Of a DNA stretch of 64,000 bases, positions 7,067 to 16,388 are shown one piece after another. Origin of the DNA: JAEYKI01 sp036679405 (GTDB lineage: Bacteria > Bacillota > Clostridia > Christensenellales > Christensenellaceae). The translations under genes were made by a program, and so were the position numbers. Position 1 is the first letter of the stretch. Each line of letters opens with the position of its first letter. The notes below the pieces were generated by a model. The model worked only from the letters and a program-made list of their open reading frames with translations. It was not told where the DNA came from and ran no database searches. Location of the stretch: positions 291,804-355,803 of the forward strand of contig JAVBVZ010000004.1 of NCBI GenBank assembly GCA_036679405.1, written 5' to 3'.

Positions 7067-9733
7067 CTATCGCTCTTTTTCCTGAACCACATAAGATTCA
7101 AAAACGTCGCCTTCTTTGATGTCATTATAATTTTCTAAAGAAACACCGCATTCATATCCCTGCGCTACTTCTTTGACATCATCCTTAAAACGCTTCAAAG
7201 AGCTTATTTTCCCTTCGTGTATCACAACATTGTCCCGCAGCAAACGCACCAAGGAATTCCGGGTGATTTTACCATCGGTTACATAGCAACCGGCAATCGT
7301 CCCGACATTGGAGACCTTAAACGTTTGGCGAACTTCCACATGTCCGAGAACAACTTCTTCAAATTCGGGCTCAAGCATTCCTTTCATGGCGCTTGTAATA
7401 TCCTCGATCGCCTTGTAAATAACCCTGTAGAGGCGTATATCCACTTTTTCATGCTCGGCTGCAGCCTTTGCTTTTGCCTCGGGCCGTACATTGAATCCAA
7501 TGATAATTGCATTGGCTGCGGAAGCCAGCATTACATCGGTCTCCTTGATGGCGCCGACACCGCAATGGATTGCTTTTACACGGACTTCGTCCCCCGAAAG
7601 TTTTTCAAGGGATTGCTTCACCGCTTCCACAGAACCCTGTACATCTGCCTTTATAATAATATTAAGATCTTTGATCTGTCCTTCCGCGATCTGACTGAAT
7701 AAATCGTCCAAAGAGACTTTATTCATCTTTTTGAGCATTTCAGCTTTCTGCCGGTCTTTTCGTTCCTCAACAACCTGCTTTGATAATTTATCCTGCTCAA
7801 CGGCATAAAGCACATCTCCGGCTTCTGGAACTTCTGAAAATCCAATAACCTCTACCGGCTTGGATGGCTCCGCTTCCTGTACATTTTTCCCGTTATCGTC
7901 AACCATCGCACGAACACGTCCTGTTGCTGTTCCGGCAACAATCGTATCCTGTACATGCAATGTTCCGTTCTGGATCAGCACGGTAGCAACCGGCCCTCTA
8001 CCCTTATCCAGCTTGGCTTCCACAATTGTACCCTTTGCCAGGCGCTTCGGATTCGCTTTCAATTCAAGAACATCCGTGACCAGCACAATCATTTCCAAGA
8101 GCTGTCCTATGCCTTCGCCCGTTACCGCTGATACGGGGACCATAACAGTATCGCCGCCCCATTCTTCAGCCACTAGATCATATTCCGTCAAAGACTGCTT
8201 GATTTTCTCAGGATTTGCGCCTTCCTTATCAATTTTATTAATTGCCACTATGATTGGAACGCCGGCTGATTTTGCATGGTTGATGGCCTCAATTGTCTGA
8301 GGCATCACTCCGTCGTCCGCCGCCACAACCAAAATTGCGACATCTGTTACCTGTGCACCCCTAGCGCGCATGGCAGTAAAAGCCTCATGACCGGGTGTAT
8401 CAATAAAAGTAACGGTGTTGCCCTTCACATCGATCTGATATGCGCCGATATGCTGCGTAATTCCGCCCGCCTCTGATTCCGTAACCTTAGTGGAACGGAT
8501 TTTATCCAGCAAAGAAGTCTTTCCATGATCAACATGCCCCATAATAGTTACTATAGGAGGACGTTTCATCATATCTTTTGGATCATCCTGCTCATCGTCC
8601 GAGGAAGTAAGCACCTCTTCAGCCGTTTGTTCTATCTTCTGCTCAAGCTCAATCCCAAACTCATCTGCGACCAGCGATGCGGTGTCAAAGTCAATTTGAG
8701 AATTTATATTGCACATCATGCCCAGCAGAAGCAATTTCTTTAAAATCTCAGAAACAGGCTTTCCGATTTTTTCAGCAAAAAGCTTCACGGAAAGAGTATC
8801 CGAAGTTATGACCGCTTTTTCAATTACAATCGGCTCAAAAACGGTTTTAGGCTGTGGCGGCTTGCGCTTACGCTTCCTGGAACCGCGCGGAAAGTCATCT
8901 TCTCCTTCTACCGCTCCATGCGTTTTAATAGAACCACGCCGTACGGCCTTGGGCTTATTCTCTTCCGCAGAAGGCTTCTTATACTTCTTAGACTCATAAG
9001 GAGCCTTTGGCTTATCGGCTACCGGGGTAAAATCCGGCCCTGCAGTTTTTGCTCTCGGTTGTGGTTTCTTTGTCGAATGACGTTCAGTTTCAGCATCTTT
9101 GTCTTTTGCATAAGCCGGGCGTTCAAAACCGCCACGCACGGCCCCACGGTCCGTTCTGGGTTTTTTATCACGGTCAAATGCAGGTTTTTCCGCCCGCCGC
9201 GCACCAGATTGAGCAGGCGCCGCATTTGTTGCTTTTTCAACAGGTGCCCTCTTCTCGTTTGCGTGGGGCACTGCGAATTCTTTATGCCCCGCGTCCTTTG
9301 TGTGCGTTGGCTCGGGGATGGTTCCCTTAATTGGGTTGACATCCGAAGGGGGTTGCGCTTCTTGCTGCTTTTGCGCCGACAAAGAGTCTTCTGTTTTAAC
9401 AGTGCCTATCTCCTCCATGGATCCGGAGATGCCTTCTTTATCTTTGGAAACTGGTTTTTCATTTTGCGCTTCTTCCGTCTCTTTCGATACCGCCTTTTCT
9501 TTGGCCATATCCGCTTTACGCATCTCAATTATTTTTTCCATGGCTTTTTTCTCGGAAAGCAATGTCTCCTCAATCTGCTTCTTCTTCTGAATATCCATGA
9601 TCTTTTTTTCTATGGACTTAATATCCTTGATCTGGCTTTCAGCTTCAGACTGCATCGACAGGATCTTTTCAAATATCCGATTTGCTTCCTCCACCAGTAA
9701 ATTATTTTTTTCCACGATTTTAATTTTGCTCAA
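7067..9733 (-). CDS. infB: Translation initiation factor IF-2
   Basis: IF-2 is the GTPase that places initiator fMet-tRNA on the ribosome. The 888-residue product has a long Lys/Pro/Ala-rich, low-complexity N-terminal region of roughly 300 residues. An IF2_N domain follows, then the G domain starting near residue 398 (GHVDHGKT, then DTPGHEAF and NKID), and C-terminal domains for fMet-tRNA binding. The start is TTG, overlapping the stop of the L7Ae-like gene (TTGA), with GGGGGTG 8 nt upstream. Because non-ATG initiation is frequent here, this start is credible. Confidence 0.96.
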   Translation of the reverse strand: MSKIKIVEKNNLLVEEANRIFEKILSMQSEAESQIKDIKSIEKKIMDIQKKKQIEETLLSEKKAMEKIIEMRKADMAKEKAVSKETEEAQNEKPVSKDKEGISGSMEEIGTVKTEDSLSAQKQQEAQPPSDVNPIKGTIPEPTHTKDAGHKEFAVPHANEKRAPVEKATNAAPAQSGARRAEKPAFDRDKKPRTDRGAVRGGFERPAYAKDKDAETERHSTKKPQPRAKTAGPDFTPVADKPKAPYESKKYKKPSAEENKPKAVRRGSIKTHGAVEGEDDFPRGSRKRKRKPPQPKTVFEPIVIEKAVITSDTLSVKLFAEKIGKPVSEILKKLLLLGMMCNINSQIDFDTASLVADEFGIELEQKIEQTAEEVLTSSDDEQDDPKDMMKRPPIVTIMGHVDHGKTSLLDKIRSTKVTESEAGGITQHIGAYQIDVKGNTVTFIDTPGHEAFTAMRARGAQVTDVAILVVAADDGVMPQTIEAINHAKSAGVPIIVAINKIDKEGANPEKIKQSLTEYDLVAEEWGGDTVMVPVSAVTGEGIGQLLEMIVLVTDVLELKANPKRLAKGTIVEAKLDKGRGPVATVLIQNGTLHVQDTIVAGTATGRVRAMVDDNGKNVQEAEPSKPVEVIGFSEVPEAGDVLYAVEQDKLSKQVVEERKDRQKAEMLKKMNKVSLDDLFSQIAEGQIKDLNIIIKADVQGSVEAVKQSLEKLSGDEVRVKAIHCGVGAIKETDVMLASAANAIIIGFNVRPEAKAKAAAEHEKVDIRLYRVIYKAIEDITSAMKGMLEPEFEEVVLGHVEVRQTFKVSNVGTIAGCYVTDGKITRNSLVRLLRDNVVIHEGKISSLKRFKDDVKEVAQGYECGVSLENYNDIKEGDVFESYVVQEKER

Positions 9734-10056
9734 ACTTTTACACCCCCGGAAATTTTGCCCTCATAAAGTTCCATCAACCGCTTGGAGAACCTGGGACATA
9801 CTATTCCAAATACCTTATTTGCCGGCTTTCCGGCCGCCTCGCCGATTGTTCTTGTCGATTTATTCAAGATGATCGGCACATTATAATATTTACACGCGTC
9901 AAAAAAAACTTTTTTTGTGTTTTGCGACACGGTGTTTTCCAAAATAATCAATTGTATTTTATTTTTTTTTATTCCGTTTTCACAAGCTTGCGCGCCAAAA
10001 AAGATTTTTCCCGCTTTAGCGCACAGGCCGATCATTCCCCAAAAATCTCCGTTCAC
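9730..10056 (-). CDS. rplGB: L7Ae-family ribosomal/K-turn-binding protein (YlxQ-like)
   Basis: This 108-residue protein matches the Firmicutes YlxQ family, L7Ae-fold proteins that bind kink-turn RNA and are nonessential in Bacillus. Visible landmarks are the N-terminal GLCAKAGKIFFGAQA and a central ILNKSTRTIGEAAG, which corresponds to the usual L7Ae core. It sits between ylxR and infB as in Bacillus and starts at GTG overlapping the ylxR stop. Its precise role is unclear. Confidence 0.88.
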   Translation of the reverse strand: MNGDFWGMIGLCAKAGKIFFGAQACENGIKKNKIQLIILENTVSQNTKKVFFDACKYYNVPIILNKSTRTIGEAAGKPANKVFGIVCPRFSKRLMELYEGKISGGVKV

Positions 10057-10319
10057 TTTTTTTTCAACATCCTTATCAGCTCGTCAAAAAGTTCATCGCT
10101 GACACAACATTTTAAACTTCTTGATATAGCCCGCGTTTTTTTTGCGCCCAAAATACATTTTTCATTTTTGCAAATATACACGCCTCGCCCCTGCATTGTA
10201 AACATCTTGTCAAGCGCTGCCTCCTCGTCGCCGGTTTTCCTGACTAGCCTGAAAAAAGCGTCTTTTTCCTTCCGTTCCCTGCAAACGGCACACATGCGCG
10301 TGTTTTTTTTATATTTCAT
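10053..10319 (-). CDS. rnpM: YlxR/RnpM family RNA-binding protein
   Basis: YlxR proteins are small basic RNA-binding proteins; the Bacillus member was reported to bind RNase P RNA and modulate its activity. The 88-residue product has the characteristic N-terminal MCAVCRERKEKDAFFR and the GRGVYICKNEKC block. It overlaps the 3' end of nusA and the 5' end of the L7Ae-like gene, so translation is coupled. Confidence 0.9.
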   Translation of the reverse strand: MKYKKNTRMCAVCRERKEKDAFFRLVRKTGDEEAALDKMFTMQGRGVYICKNEKCILGAKKTRAISRSLKCCVSDELFDELIRMLKKK

Positions 10320-11496
10320 CTTTCAGGTCGAAATCCTCACTTAAGACTTCTTCAATTTCGCCCTCATCAATCGCCGGCAATTCTTCTTCGTTTATCGGCT
10401 CTTCCGACTCTGCGGATTCATTTTGCGCTTCTTCATCCGCATCCATCTTACCAAAAACCTCTTCTTCAGATTGAGTCTGGCTCTTGATATCGATTTTCCA
10501 GCCGGTCAGCTTTGCAGCCAGCCGGGCGTTTTGCCCTTCTTTTCCAATAGCAAGTGATAGTTGGTAATCCGGCACAATCACTTTCGCAGCTTTTTCGTCC
10601 GCTTTAATCTGCACCATTAATACCTTGGCGGGGCGAAGCGAATTCGCAATAAACTCAATCGGATCACTGCTCCAGGGTACTACGTCTATCTTCTCTCCTC
10701 TAAGCTCGTCTACCACGCGCTCAATACGCATCCCCTTATGTCCCACACAGGCGCCAACCGGATCGACGTCTTTTTCGTCCGAATATACGGCTATCTTTGT
10801 CCGCTGTCCCGCCTCGCGCGCAATGCTTTTGATCTGCACAATACCCTGTTTAATTTCGGGCACTTCCAGTTCAAACAGTTTCTTGATTAAAAAAGGATGT
10901 GTTCGCGACACGATGATCTGCGGTCCCTTATTTGTTTTTTTAACTTCAATAACATAAACCTTCATCCGGTCATTTATATTATACTGCTCAGTATAAACGG
11001 TTTCGCTGGCCGGAATAATACCTTCGGCTTTTCCGAACTCTACAAATACATTCCCACGGTCAATGCGGTGTACCGTAGCAGTCAGTATATCATTTTCCTT
11101 TTCAGAATATTTATCATATATAATGCCCCGTTCAGCCTCGCGGATACGCTGAACAACCACCTGTTTTGCCGTCTGCGCGGCAATGCGCCCGAACTCCTTA
11201 GGGGTCACTTCAACTTCATAAACGTCGCCCACAATATATGTCGGGTTCACTTTCCTTGCATCTTCCAGGCTGATATCAACATCAGGGTCTTCCACTTCGT
11301 CCACAATATTCTTCACTTCAAAGACCTTAATCTCTCCGGTTTCCCCATCAATATCAACACGTGCGTTCTGTGTGTTTCCGTAGTGTTTTTTGTATGCGGA
11401 AATCAGCGCCATTTCGATCGCCTCAATCAGTACTTCTTTTTTGATGCCCTTATCATTCTCTATTTCATTCAAGGCATTTATAAATTCAACGTTCAT
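10309..11496 (-). CDS. nusA: Transcription termination/antitermination protein NusA
   Basis: NusA binds RNA polymerase and nascent RNA and modulates pausing and termination. The 395-residue product has the N-terminal polymerase-binding domain, an S1 domain near residues 130-200, and two KH domains (GHKGMRIE near 255 and IGKEGQNARLAAKLTGW near 325). A strongly acidic C-terminal tail of about 50 residues follows. The start at 11496 is preceded by GGAGGTTGG; the open frame extends five codons upstream but that ATG has no binding site. Confidence 0.95.
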   Translation of the reverse strand: MNVEFINALNEIENDKGIKKEVLIEAIEMALISAYKKHYGNTQNARVDIDGETGEIKVFEVKNIVDEVEDPDVDISLEDARKVNPTYIVGDVYEVEVTPKEFGRIAAQTAKQVVVQRIREAERGIIYDKYSEKENDILTATVHRIDRGNVFVEFGKAEGIIPASETVYTEQYNINDRMKVYVIEVKKTNKGPQIIVSRTHPFLIKKLFELEVPEIKQGIVQIKSIAREAGQRTKIAVYSDEKDVDPVGACVGHKGMRIERVVDELRGEKIDVVPWSSDPIEFIANSLRPAKVLMVQIKADEKAAKVIVPDYQLSLAIGKEGQNARLAAKLTGWKIDIKSQTQSEEEVFGKMDADEEAQNESAESEEPINEEELPAIDEGEIEEVLSEDFDLKDEI

Positions 11497-11518
11497 TCCC
11501 AACCTCCACATTTATATG

Positions 11519-11549
11519 GCCCCCGACCAACCGGAAAAGCAATCGGGGC
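11519..11549. other. Inverted repeat between rimP and nusA
   Basis: CCCCGA (11521-11526) pairs with TCGGGG (11543-11548) around a 16-nt loop, and the nusA ribosome binding site lies a few nt beyond on the minus strand. There is no T run on that side, so it is not a minus-strand terminator. It may be an mRNA structure that affects nusA translation. Confidence 0.35.
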
Positions 11550-11555
11550 TTTCTT

Positions 11556-12014
11556 CTAAAAATCTATATGCAATGATATTTTTGCAGTATCCTTTATCTG
11601 CAGCGTAGTGCTTTTTCCGTCTGCCTGCAAAACAGTAAGACCATCTTTCGTGTAACCTGTAATATTTCCTGAAATTTCCTTTACTCCATCAAAGGGCTTA
11701 TAAAGCTTAATATCAACACATTTTCCCATATTGCGCTCAAAATCCCGCTCGTTTTTTAACGGCCTGTCCAATCCGACCGAAGAAACACAAAGGTAATACT
11801 GTTGCTCAATAAAATCCTGTTCATCCAAAAGCGGATCCACCGCCCTGCTTACCCTTTCACAATCCTCAAGGTTGATTCCGTCCGGAGAATCAATATATAG
11901 TGTAAGAATCCAGTCTTTGCCCTGCTTTGCAAATTCCGTTTCAATATATTCGTATCCCATAGATTCGATTACCGGCCGTGCAATTTCTTCTACCTTCGCT
12001 TTGATATTAGGCAA
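11556..12014 (-). CDS. rimP: Ribosome maturation factor RimP
   Basis: RimP is needed for 30S assembly. The 152-residue product has the family pattern, including the conserved LEDCERVSRAVDPLLDE block near residue 50 and the SSVGLDRPLKNERDF segment. The start is TTG with AAGGAG at 6-nt spacing. It is the first gene of the rimP-nusA-rnpM-L7Ae-infB-rbfA-nrnA-truB-ribF operon, directly behind a consensus-quality promoter. Confidence 0.94.
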   Translation of the reverse strand: MPNIKAKVEEIARPVIESMGYEYIETEFAKQGKDWILTLYIDSPDGINLEDCERVSRAVDPLLDEQDFIEQQYYLCVSSVGLDRPLKNERDFERNMGKCVDIKLYKPFDGVKEISGNITGYTKDGLTVLQADGKSTTLQIKDTAKISLHIDF

Positions 12015-12080
12015 TTAAAACTCCTTTTTTTCAGTTCCCGTTTCCTTGCAGTTTTCTGCTTAGCCCGCAAATAATACGAA

Positions 12081-12103
12081 AGAGTGGGAATCTCACCCAC
12101 TCT
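12081..12103 (-). promoter_or_regulatory. 5' leader hairpin of the rimP operon
   Basis: An 8-bp perfect stem (12081-12088 with 12096-12103) with a 7-nt loop lies about 20 nt into the predicted transcript and about 70 nt before the rimP start. It has no T run, so it is a leader structure rather than a terminator. It may stabilise the 5' end or regulate the operon. Confidence 0.5.
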
Positions 12104-12131
12104 TGCACATAAGCATCTATTCAGCATTCGT

Positions 12132-12160
12132 ATTATACCATAGGGTTTTGCCTATTTCAA
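12132..12160 (-). promoter_or_regulatory. Sigma-A promoter of the rimP-nusA-infB operon
   Basis: Minus-strand TTGAAA (12155-12160) and TATAAT (12132-12137) are separated by exactly 17 nt, a near-consensus vegetative promoter. The predicted start near 12125 leaves a leader of about 110 nt before rimP. The 130 nt further upstream, as far as plsY, shows no gene. Confidence 0.8.
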
Positions 12161-12294
12161 GGCTTTTTTGAGCAAATGCGTGTTTTTGCTTCCACTGATT
12201 GTTTCAGATAAAAAGGAATATCTTTTGATCCTAAATCCGTTTGATTCTCATAAAATTTTCCGTTTGGTTGATGTATTGCCGGGCGCACTGCGCT

Positions 12295-12903
12295 TCATGT
12301 ATTTTTCTTTGAAACCGAAAGCTTGTTTTCGTCTCCATGCATAAGCCTCTTAATGTTTTCCCGGTGTGAGAATATCCCCAGCAGGGCAATAATGATTACC
12401 GTAATATGCATAAAGGTATCATCAGGACGAACAAAAAAAGAAGCTGCTGCCGATGCAATAAGTCCAATGATAGATCCAACCGACATAATTTTTGTAAGGT
12501 ATACGATGAAGACGCATACTCCAAAAATAATAATGGTAGGAATCGGCATGATCACCAAAAGAACGCCGGTCGTTGCCGCAATCCCTTTCCCGCCTCTGAA
12601 CTTTAGATAAACCGACCAGTTATGTCCCACAATTACAAAAATACTTGCAAGATAAAGCCCAGATGTCCCTGCTATCCACAGGCCGATCAGTGCCGCTACA
12701 ACCCCTTTTAACAAGTCGCATAATAGCGTAAGAAGCCCCATTTTCCAGCCATAAGACCGCAGAACGTTCGTCGTCCCTGCATTCCCGCTCCCCTTTTCGC
12801 GTATATCCTGGTTTTTTATTTTTTTAGTAAAGATATACGAGAAAGAAACAGATCCTATAAAATAAGCAATGATTCCGGTTATGATTAAAATCAATATTTC
12901 CAT
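12295..12903 (-). CDS. plsY: Glycerol-3-phosphate acyltransferase PlsY
   Basis: PlsY is the membrane enzyme that acylates glycerol 3-phosphate with acyl-phosphate made by PlsX, the first step of phospholipid synthesis in most Gram-positives. The 202-residue product is highly hydrophobic with five or more membrane segments. It contains the family motifs GSGNAGTTNVLRS (near residue 38) and GGKGIAATTGV (near 103). The start is 4 nt after the der stop. The partner plsX is present in the window at 22141. Confidence 0.94.
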   Translation of the reverse strand: MEILILIITGIIAYFIGSVSFSYIFTKKIKNQDIREKGSGNAGTTNVLRSYGWKMGLLTLLCDLLKGVVAALIGLWIAGTSGLYLASIFVIVGHNWSVYLKFRGGKGIAATTGVLLVIMPIPTIIIFGVCVFIVYLTKIMSVGSIIGLIASAAASFFVRPDDTFMHITVIIIALLGIFSHRENIKRLMHGDENKLSVSKKNT

Positions 12904-12906
12904 GTG

Positions 12907-14235
12907 TCATTTCTCTCCCGATTCATTTCTCTGACGGACAACAAGCCGGATAGGCGTGCCCGAAAAATCAAAAGTTTTTCTAAAATAATTTTCAAGATAC
13001 CTCTTGTATGAAAAATGCAGCAAATTGCTGTCGTTTACAAAAAGTATAAATGTCGGCGGCCGGACAGACGCCTGTGTTGCATAAAAAATCTTAAGCCTCC
13101 TTCCTTTGCTGGCCGGCGGCTGCACCGACGTCACCGCATCTCGAACACAATCATTCAAAAGTCCGGTCGTTATCCGTTTCTCGCTGTTTTCTTTTGCAAG
13201 CCTCGCCAAATCGAACAATTTATCAATACGCTGGCCTGTTTTTGCAGACAGGTATACCCTGTCCGCATACGGCATAAACGCAAGTTCCACATCGATTGTT
13301 TTATTAAATTGATCGGAGGTATGAGTATCTTTTTCAATGGCATCCCATTTATTGACGGCAATGACGCACGGTTTGCCTTCATAATCAACATAGCCGGCAA
13401 TCTTGACATCCTGTTCGGTAATACCTTCGGTTGCGTCAATCATTAAAATAACAACATCGGCGCGCCGGATGGCTCCCAATGTGCGGATCACACTGTATCG
13501 CTCAATGCTCTCTCCACCAATACGCCCTTTTTTGCGCATCCCGGCAGTGTCAATCAGCGTGTATCTTACGTCGTCTTTGGTAAAGTCAGTATCAATTGCA
13601 TCCCTGGTCGTACCCGGTACATCGCTTACAATCGTTCGATTCTCTCCCAATATCTTATTGGTAAGAGAAGATTTGCCCACATTGGGTTTGCCGACAAAAG
13701 CAATCTTAAAGGAATCCCCGGTTTCTTCACCGTCATAGTCGCCAAAATAACCAGTCACGGCATCAAGCAGGTCGCCAATTCCAAGCCCCTGTCCGGCTGA
13801 AATGGCCATCACTTCGCCCAACCCCAAAGCATAAAAATCATAACTGCCCAATTCATCGTTAGGATTATCTGCTTTATTGACTACAGTAATCACGGGTTTG
13901 TCTGTACGGCGCAGCATATCGGCTACTTCATAATCTTCTGAAATAATTCCCTGTTTTGCATCTACAAAATATAAAATAACATCCGCGGCTTCAATAGCAA
14001 TTCCGGCCTGTTCTCTCATTTGGGCTAAAATTGCATCCTGCGCATTAAGATCGATACCGCCTGTGTCAACCAAAGTAAACTCATGGCTGAGCCACTCGGC
14101 ATCTCCGTATATACGGTCGCGTGTAACCCCCGGCGTATCTTCTATGATCGCCGTCCTTTGTCCGGTTATTCTGTTGAAAAAAGTAGACTTGCCAACATTT
14201 GGCCGGCCTACAATCGCTACGAGCGGTTTTGTCAT
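12907..14235 (-). CDS. der: GTPase Der (EngA), ribosome biogenesis
   Basis: Der is a tandem-domain GTPase essential for 50S assembly. The 442-residue product shows two G1 motifs, GRPNVGKS near residue 9 and GKPNVGKS near 180, with matching DTGG/DTAG and NKxD motifs. A C-terminal KH-like domain follows. The ATG at 14235 has AAAGGAG at ideal spacing; the frame extends ten codons upstream into the previous gene without a better site. It overlaps the DUF512 gene stop by 4 nt. Confidence 0.96.
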   Translation of the reverse strand: MTKPLVAIVGRPNVGKSTFFNRITGQRTAIIEDTPGVTRDRIYGDAEWLSHEFTLVDTGGIDLNAQDAILAQMREQAGIAIEAADVILYFVDAKQGIISEDYEVADMLRRTDKPVITVVNKADNPNDELGSYDFYALGLGEVMAISAGQGLGIGDLLDAVTGYFGDYDGEETGDSFKIAFVGKPNVGKSSLTNKILGENRTIVSDVPGTTRDAIDTDFTKDDVRYTLIDTAGMRKKGRIGGESIERYSVIRTLGAIRRADVVILMIDATEGITEQDVKIAGYVDYEGKPCVIAVNKWDAIEKDTHTSDQFNKTIDVELAFMPYADRVYLSAKTGQRIDKLFDLARLAKENSEKRITTGLLNDCVRDAVTSVQPPASKGRRLKIFYATQASVRPPTFILFVNDSNLLHFSYKRYLENYFRKTFDFSGTPIRLVVRQRNESGEK

Positions 14236-15533
14236 ACAATCTCCTTTGCCATTACGGAAAGCCATTCATACCCGTCAGAAGGGGACGCCTCGCATGAGAC
14301 GCCCAATTGCCCGGATATCTCTTTGATCGTCATATCATCTAACGTAACATCCGTAAACTCTCTAAAAATATTTCCGCTTAAAAAAAGTTTTTCGCCAAGC
14401 TTCTTTCCCATAAGCTGAGAGGTGATGTCCCGGCCGGTCAACAAGCCGGCAACTGTAACCTGCGGGCCGAAGAAAAAATTTTTTATGGAATAAACATATA
14501 TAGTGATATTATAAATATGCTCAAGCCTTTTTGCAATTTTTTTCATAAAAGGTGCGGCATCTACACCGCTTGCAATGCTGATGGTTTTATATTTTAAAGA
14601 AACTACATCGGCAATTCCCTGCTCAATCTCGTCTTCAAATTTTGCCAGCAGACCAACACCATTTTCAATCTGGGAAAAATCTTCGTATTCTTCAAATGCC
14701 GGTAACGGTTTTCCTGCACGTATATAAAGTTCATCAGCACCAAAAACAAATCGGGTTTCTTCAAGTCTGAAAAACTCTTGCTGCATTGTATGTATCATAT
14801 CCAAAATTTTTATTGCATCTTTCGGGTCAACCGGCCGTACAGGATATAACGCATCCCGATAACGGGTCAATCCGACCGGAACCACTGCAACCGATGCAAT
14901 ATTCGGATATAAACCAAAAAGATCACGTACACTTTTTTCTAAAACATTCCCGTCATTTATACCCGGGCATACAACAATCTGTGCATGCATTCGTATTCCG
15001 TTTTTTGCCAGCCGACGCAGCATAGGCATCAAGGCCGCTGCTTTCGGATTGCGCAGCATCTCTGCGCGTATATCATTATCCGTTGCATGAACAGAAACAT
15101 ACAGCGGAGACGTCTTTCGCCGAATGATCCTCTCTGCGTCTTCTTCAGAAAGATTGGTCAATGTTACATAATTCCCCATCAAAAAGGAATGACGCCAGTC
15201 ATCATCTTTTACATACAGGGTGCGCCGCATTTTGTGCGGCAATTGATCCACAAAACAAAATATGCATCTGTTTTGGCAAAGGGCGGGCTTGCCGATTTCT
15301 TTTTCAAAAGAAATCCCCAAATCCTCCCAATCCTCTTTTTGAATACATACTGTCCTTTCCTCGCTTTCGGGGCTGCGCAGCAGTATATTAAGGTGTTCTT
15401 CACCCAAAAAAAAAGCATAATCGATATAGTCAAGGACCTTCTCGCCGTTTATGCTTACAATTTCATCCCCAGCCTTTATGCCGTAAACATCCGCTATGCT
15501 GTTTTCCTGAACATTTTTTACAATTTGCCGCAT
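14232..15533 (-). CDS. DUF512 family protein: PDZ domain plus radical-SAM-like core
   Basis: About 433 residues. The N-terminus is a PDZ-like domain (GIKAGDEIVSING). A CxxxCxxC cysteine cluster (CQNRCIFC) of the radical SAM type follows near residue 85, and the C-terminal half matches the DUF512 family. In Clostridia this gene typically sits next to der, as here. Its reaction is unknown; the motif suggests an iron-sulfur radical SAM enzyme. I prefer the ATG at 15533 because the PDZ domain begins there and AGGA lies 7 nt upstream. The frame stays open 23 codons further, so the start is uncertain. Confidence 0.85.
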   Translation of the reverse strand: MRQIVKNVQENSIADVYGIKAGDEIVSINGEKVLDYIDYAFFLGEEHLNILLRSPESEERTVCIQKEDWEDLGISFEKEIGKPALCQNRCIFCFVDQLPHKMRRTLYVKDDDWRHSFLMGNYVTLTNLSEEDAERIIRRKTSPLYVSVHATDNDIRAEMLRNPKAAALMPMLRRLAKNGIRMHAQIVVCPGINDGNVLEKSVRDLFGLYPNIASVAVVPVGLTRYRDALYPVRPVDPKDAIKILDMIHTMQQEFFRLEETRFVFGADELYIRAGKPLPAFEEYEDFSQIENGVGLLAKFEDEIEQGIADVVSLKYKTISIASGVDAAPFMKKIAKRLEHIYNITIYVYSIKNFFFGPQVTVAGLLTGRDITSQLMGKKLGEKLFLSGNIFREFTDVTLDDMTIKEISGQLGVSCEASPSDGYEWLSVMAKEIV

Positions 15534-15674
15534 TGCATCTTTGCATCCTATAATTTCTCTTTTACTGGTTTGATTATACATAACAATCCCTAAATAATCC
15601 ACCCTAAATTCTCATGTCTGGCGCACAAAAAGCGCGCCGCCCTGCCTTAAGAAAAAACAAAACGACGCTTATAA

Positions 15675-15710
15675 TTCCGGTTTAACGGAAAGTCTTAAAA
15701 ATTTAAAGAC
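15675..15710 (-). terminator. Weak terminator-like hairpins after phoU
   Basis: Just after the phoU stop, the minus strand contains GTCTT (15706-15710) pairing with AAGAC (15692-15696) across an A/T-rich loop. A second small stem, TTCCG with CGGAA, follows. The T tract is poor, so termination is uncertain. Confidence 0.3.
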
Positions 15711-15714
15711 GTTT

Positions 15715-16371
15715 TTAGTCTAATTCAACCCTTTTTCCTTCCAAACGGTAAAATACCCACTCGCATATATTCTGAACATGATCTCCAGTCCGTTCATAAT
15801 AACGCGCAATTAAAAGAAGATTCATCGCCTGGCTGATATTTCTGGGATCGGAAATCACATAAGACATAAGTTCTGTAAATACTTCACGGTATAAATCATC
15901 CAGCTCATCATCCATATCATACACTTTTTTTGCGAGTTCACAATCCTGCTCCAAGAAAGCCTGGATAGCGTCCTGTATCATTCGAACCGCAATTTCGCTC
16001 ATTCGCTCAATATTTACAAAACGCTTCATATAAATTTCGTCCTGCATCTTAATATTGAGCTTCGCAATGGAATGCGCATAATCCGCAATTCTCTCCAGAT
16101 CTGCGGCAATTTTGTTGACCGCAAATATCAATCGCATGTCTCCGGCTACCGGCTGCTGCTGTACGATCAAGTCAATGCAGATATTTTCTATCTCCACTTC
16201 CATCTCATCGATCAGATCATCGTCGGCAATCACCTTTTTGGCGGCTGCAAAATCTTTACTGATCAGGGCCCGTGTCGTCTTTGTGATCGCTTCCTGTGTT
16301 GCATCCGCCATTCTGATTAAAGCGTGTTTCAGATTGGTCAGCTCATTTTCAAAATAGTTTCTGGTCGTCAT
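15715..16371 (-). CDS. phoU: Phosphate transport system regulator PhoU
   Basis: PhoU is a helical adaptor that couples the Pst transporter to the PhoR sensor kinase. The 218-residue product has two tandem three-helix repeats, each with the metal-binding E/D-rich pattern (DDDLIDEMEVEIE in the first, DMDDELDDLYREV in the second). The start at 16371 follows AGGAGAGGGG; the alternative seven codons upstream lacks one. It is the last gene of the pst operon, overlapping nothing but 17 nt from pstB. Confidence 0.94.
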   Translation of the reverse strand: MTTRNYFENELTNLKHALIRMADATQEAITKTTRALISKDFAAAKKVIADDDLIDEMEVEIENICIDLIVQQQPVAGDMRLIFAVNKIAADLERIADYAHSIAKLNIKMQDEIYMKRFVNIERMSEIAVRMIQDAIQAFLEQDCELAKKVYDMDDELDDLYREVFTELMSYVISDPRNISQAMNLLLIARYYERTGDHVQNICEWVFYRLEGKRVELD

Positions 16372-16388
16372 ATTTTCCCCTCTCCTTA

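Noticed and set aside
8918..9700. 260-codon plus-strand open frame opposite infB
   Set aside because: It is Phe/Arg/Leu-rich, as expected for the complement of the Lys/Glu-rich IF-2 N-terminal region, and has no start signal.
14985..15593. 202-codon plus-strand open frame opposite the DUF512 gene
   Set aside because: The minus-strand frame has clear domains; this one has none.
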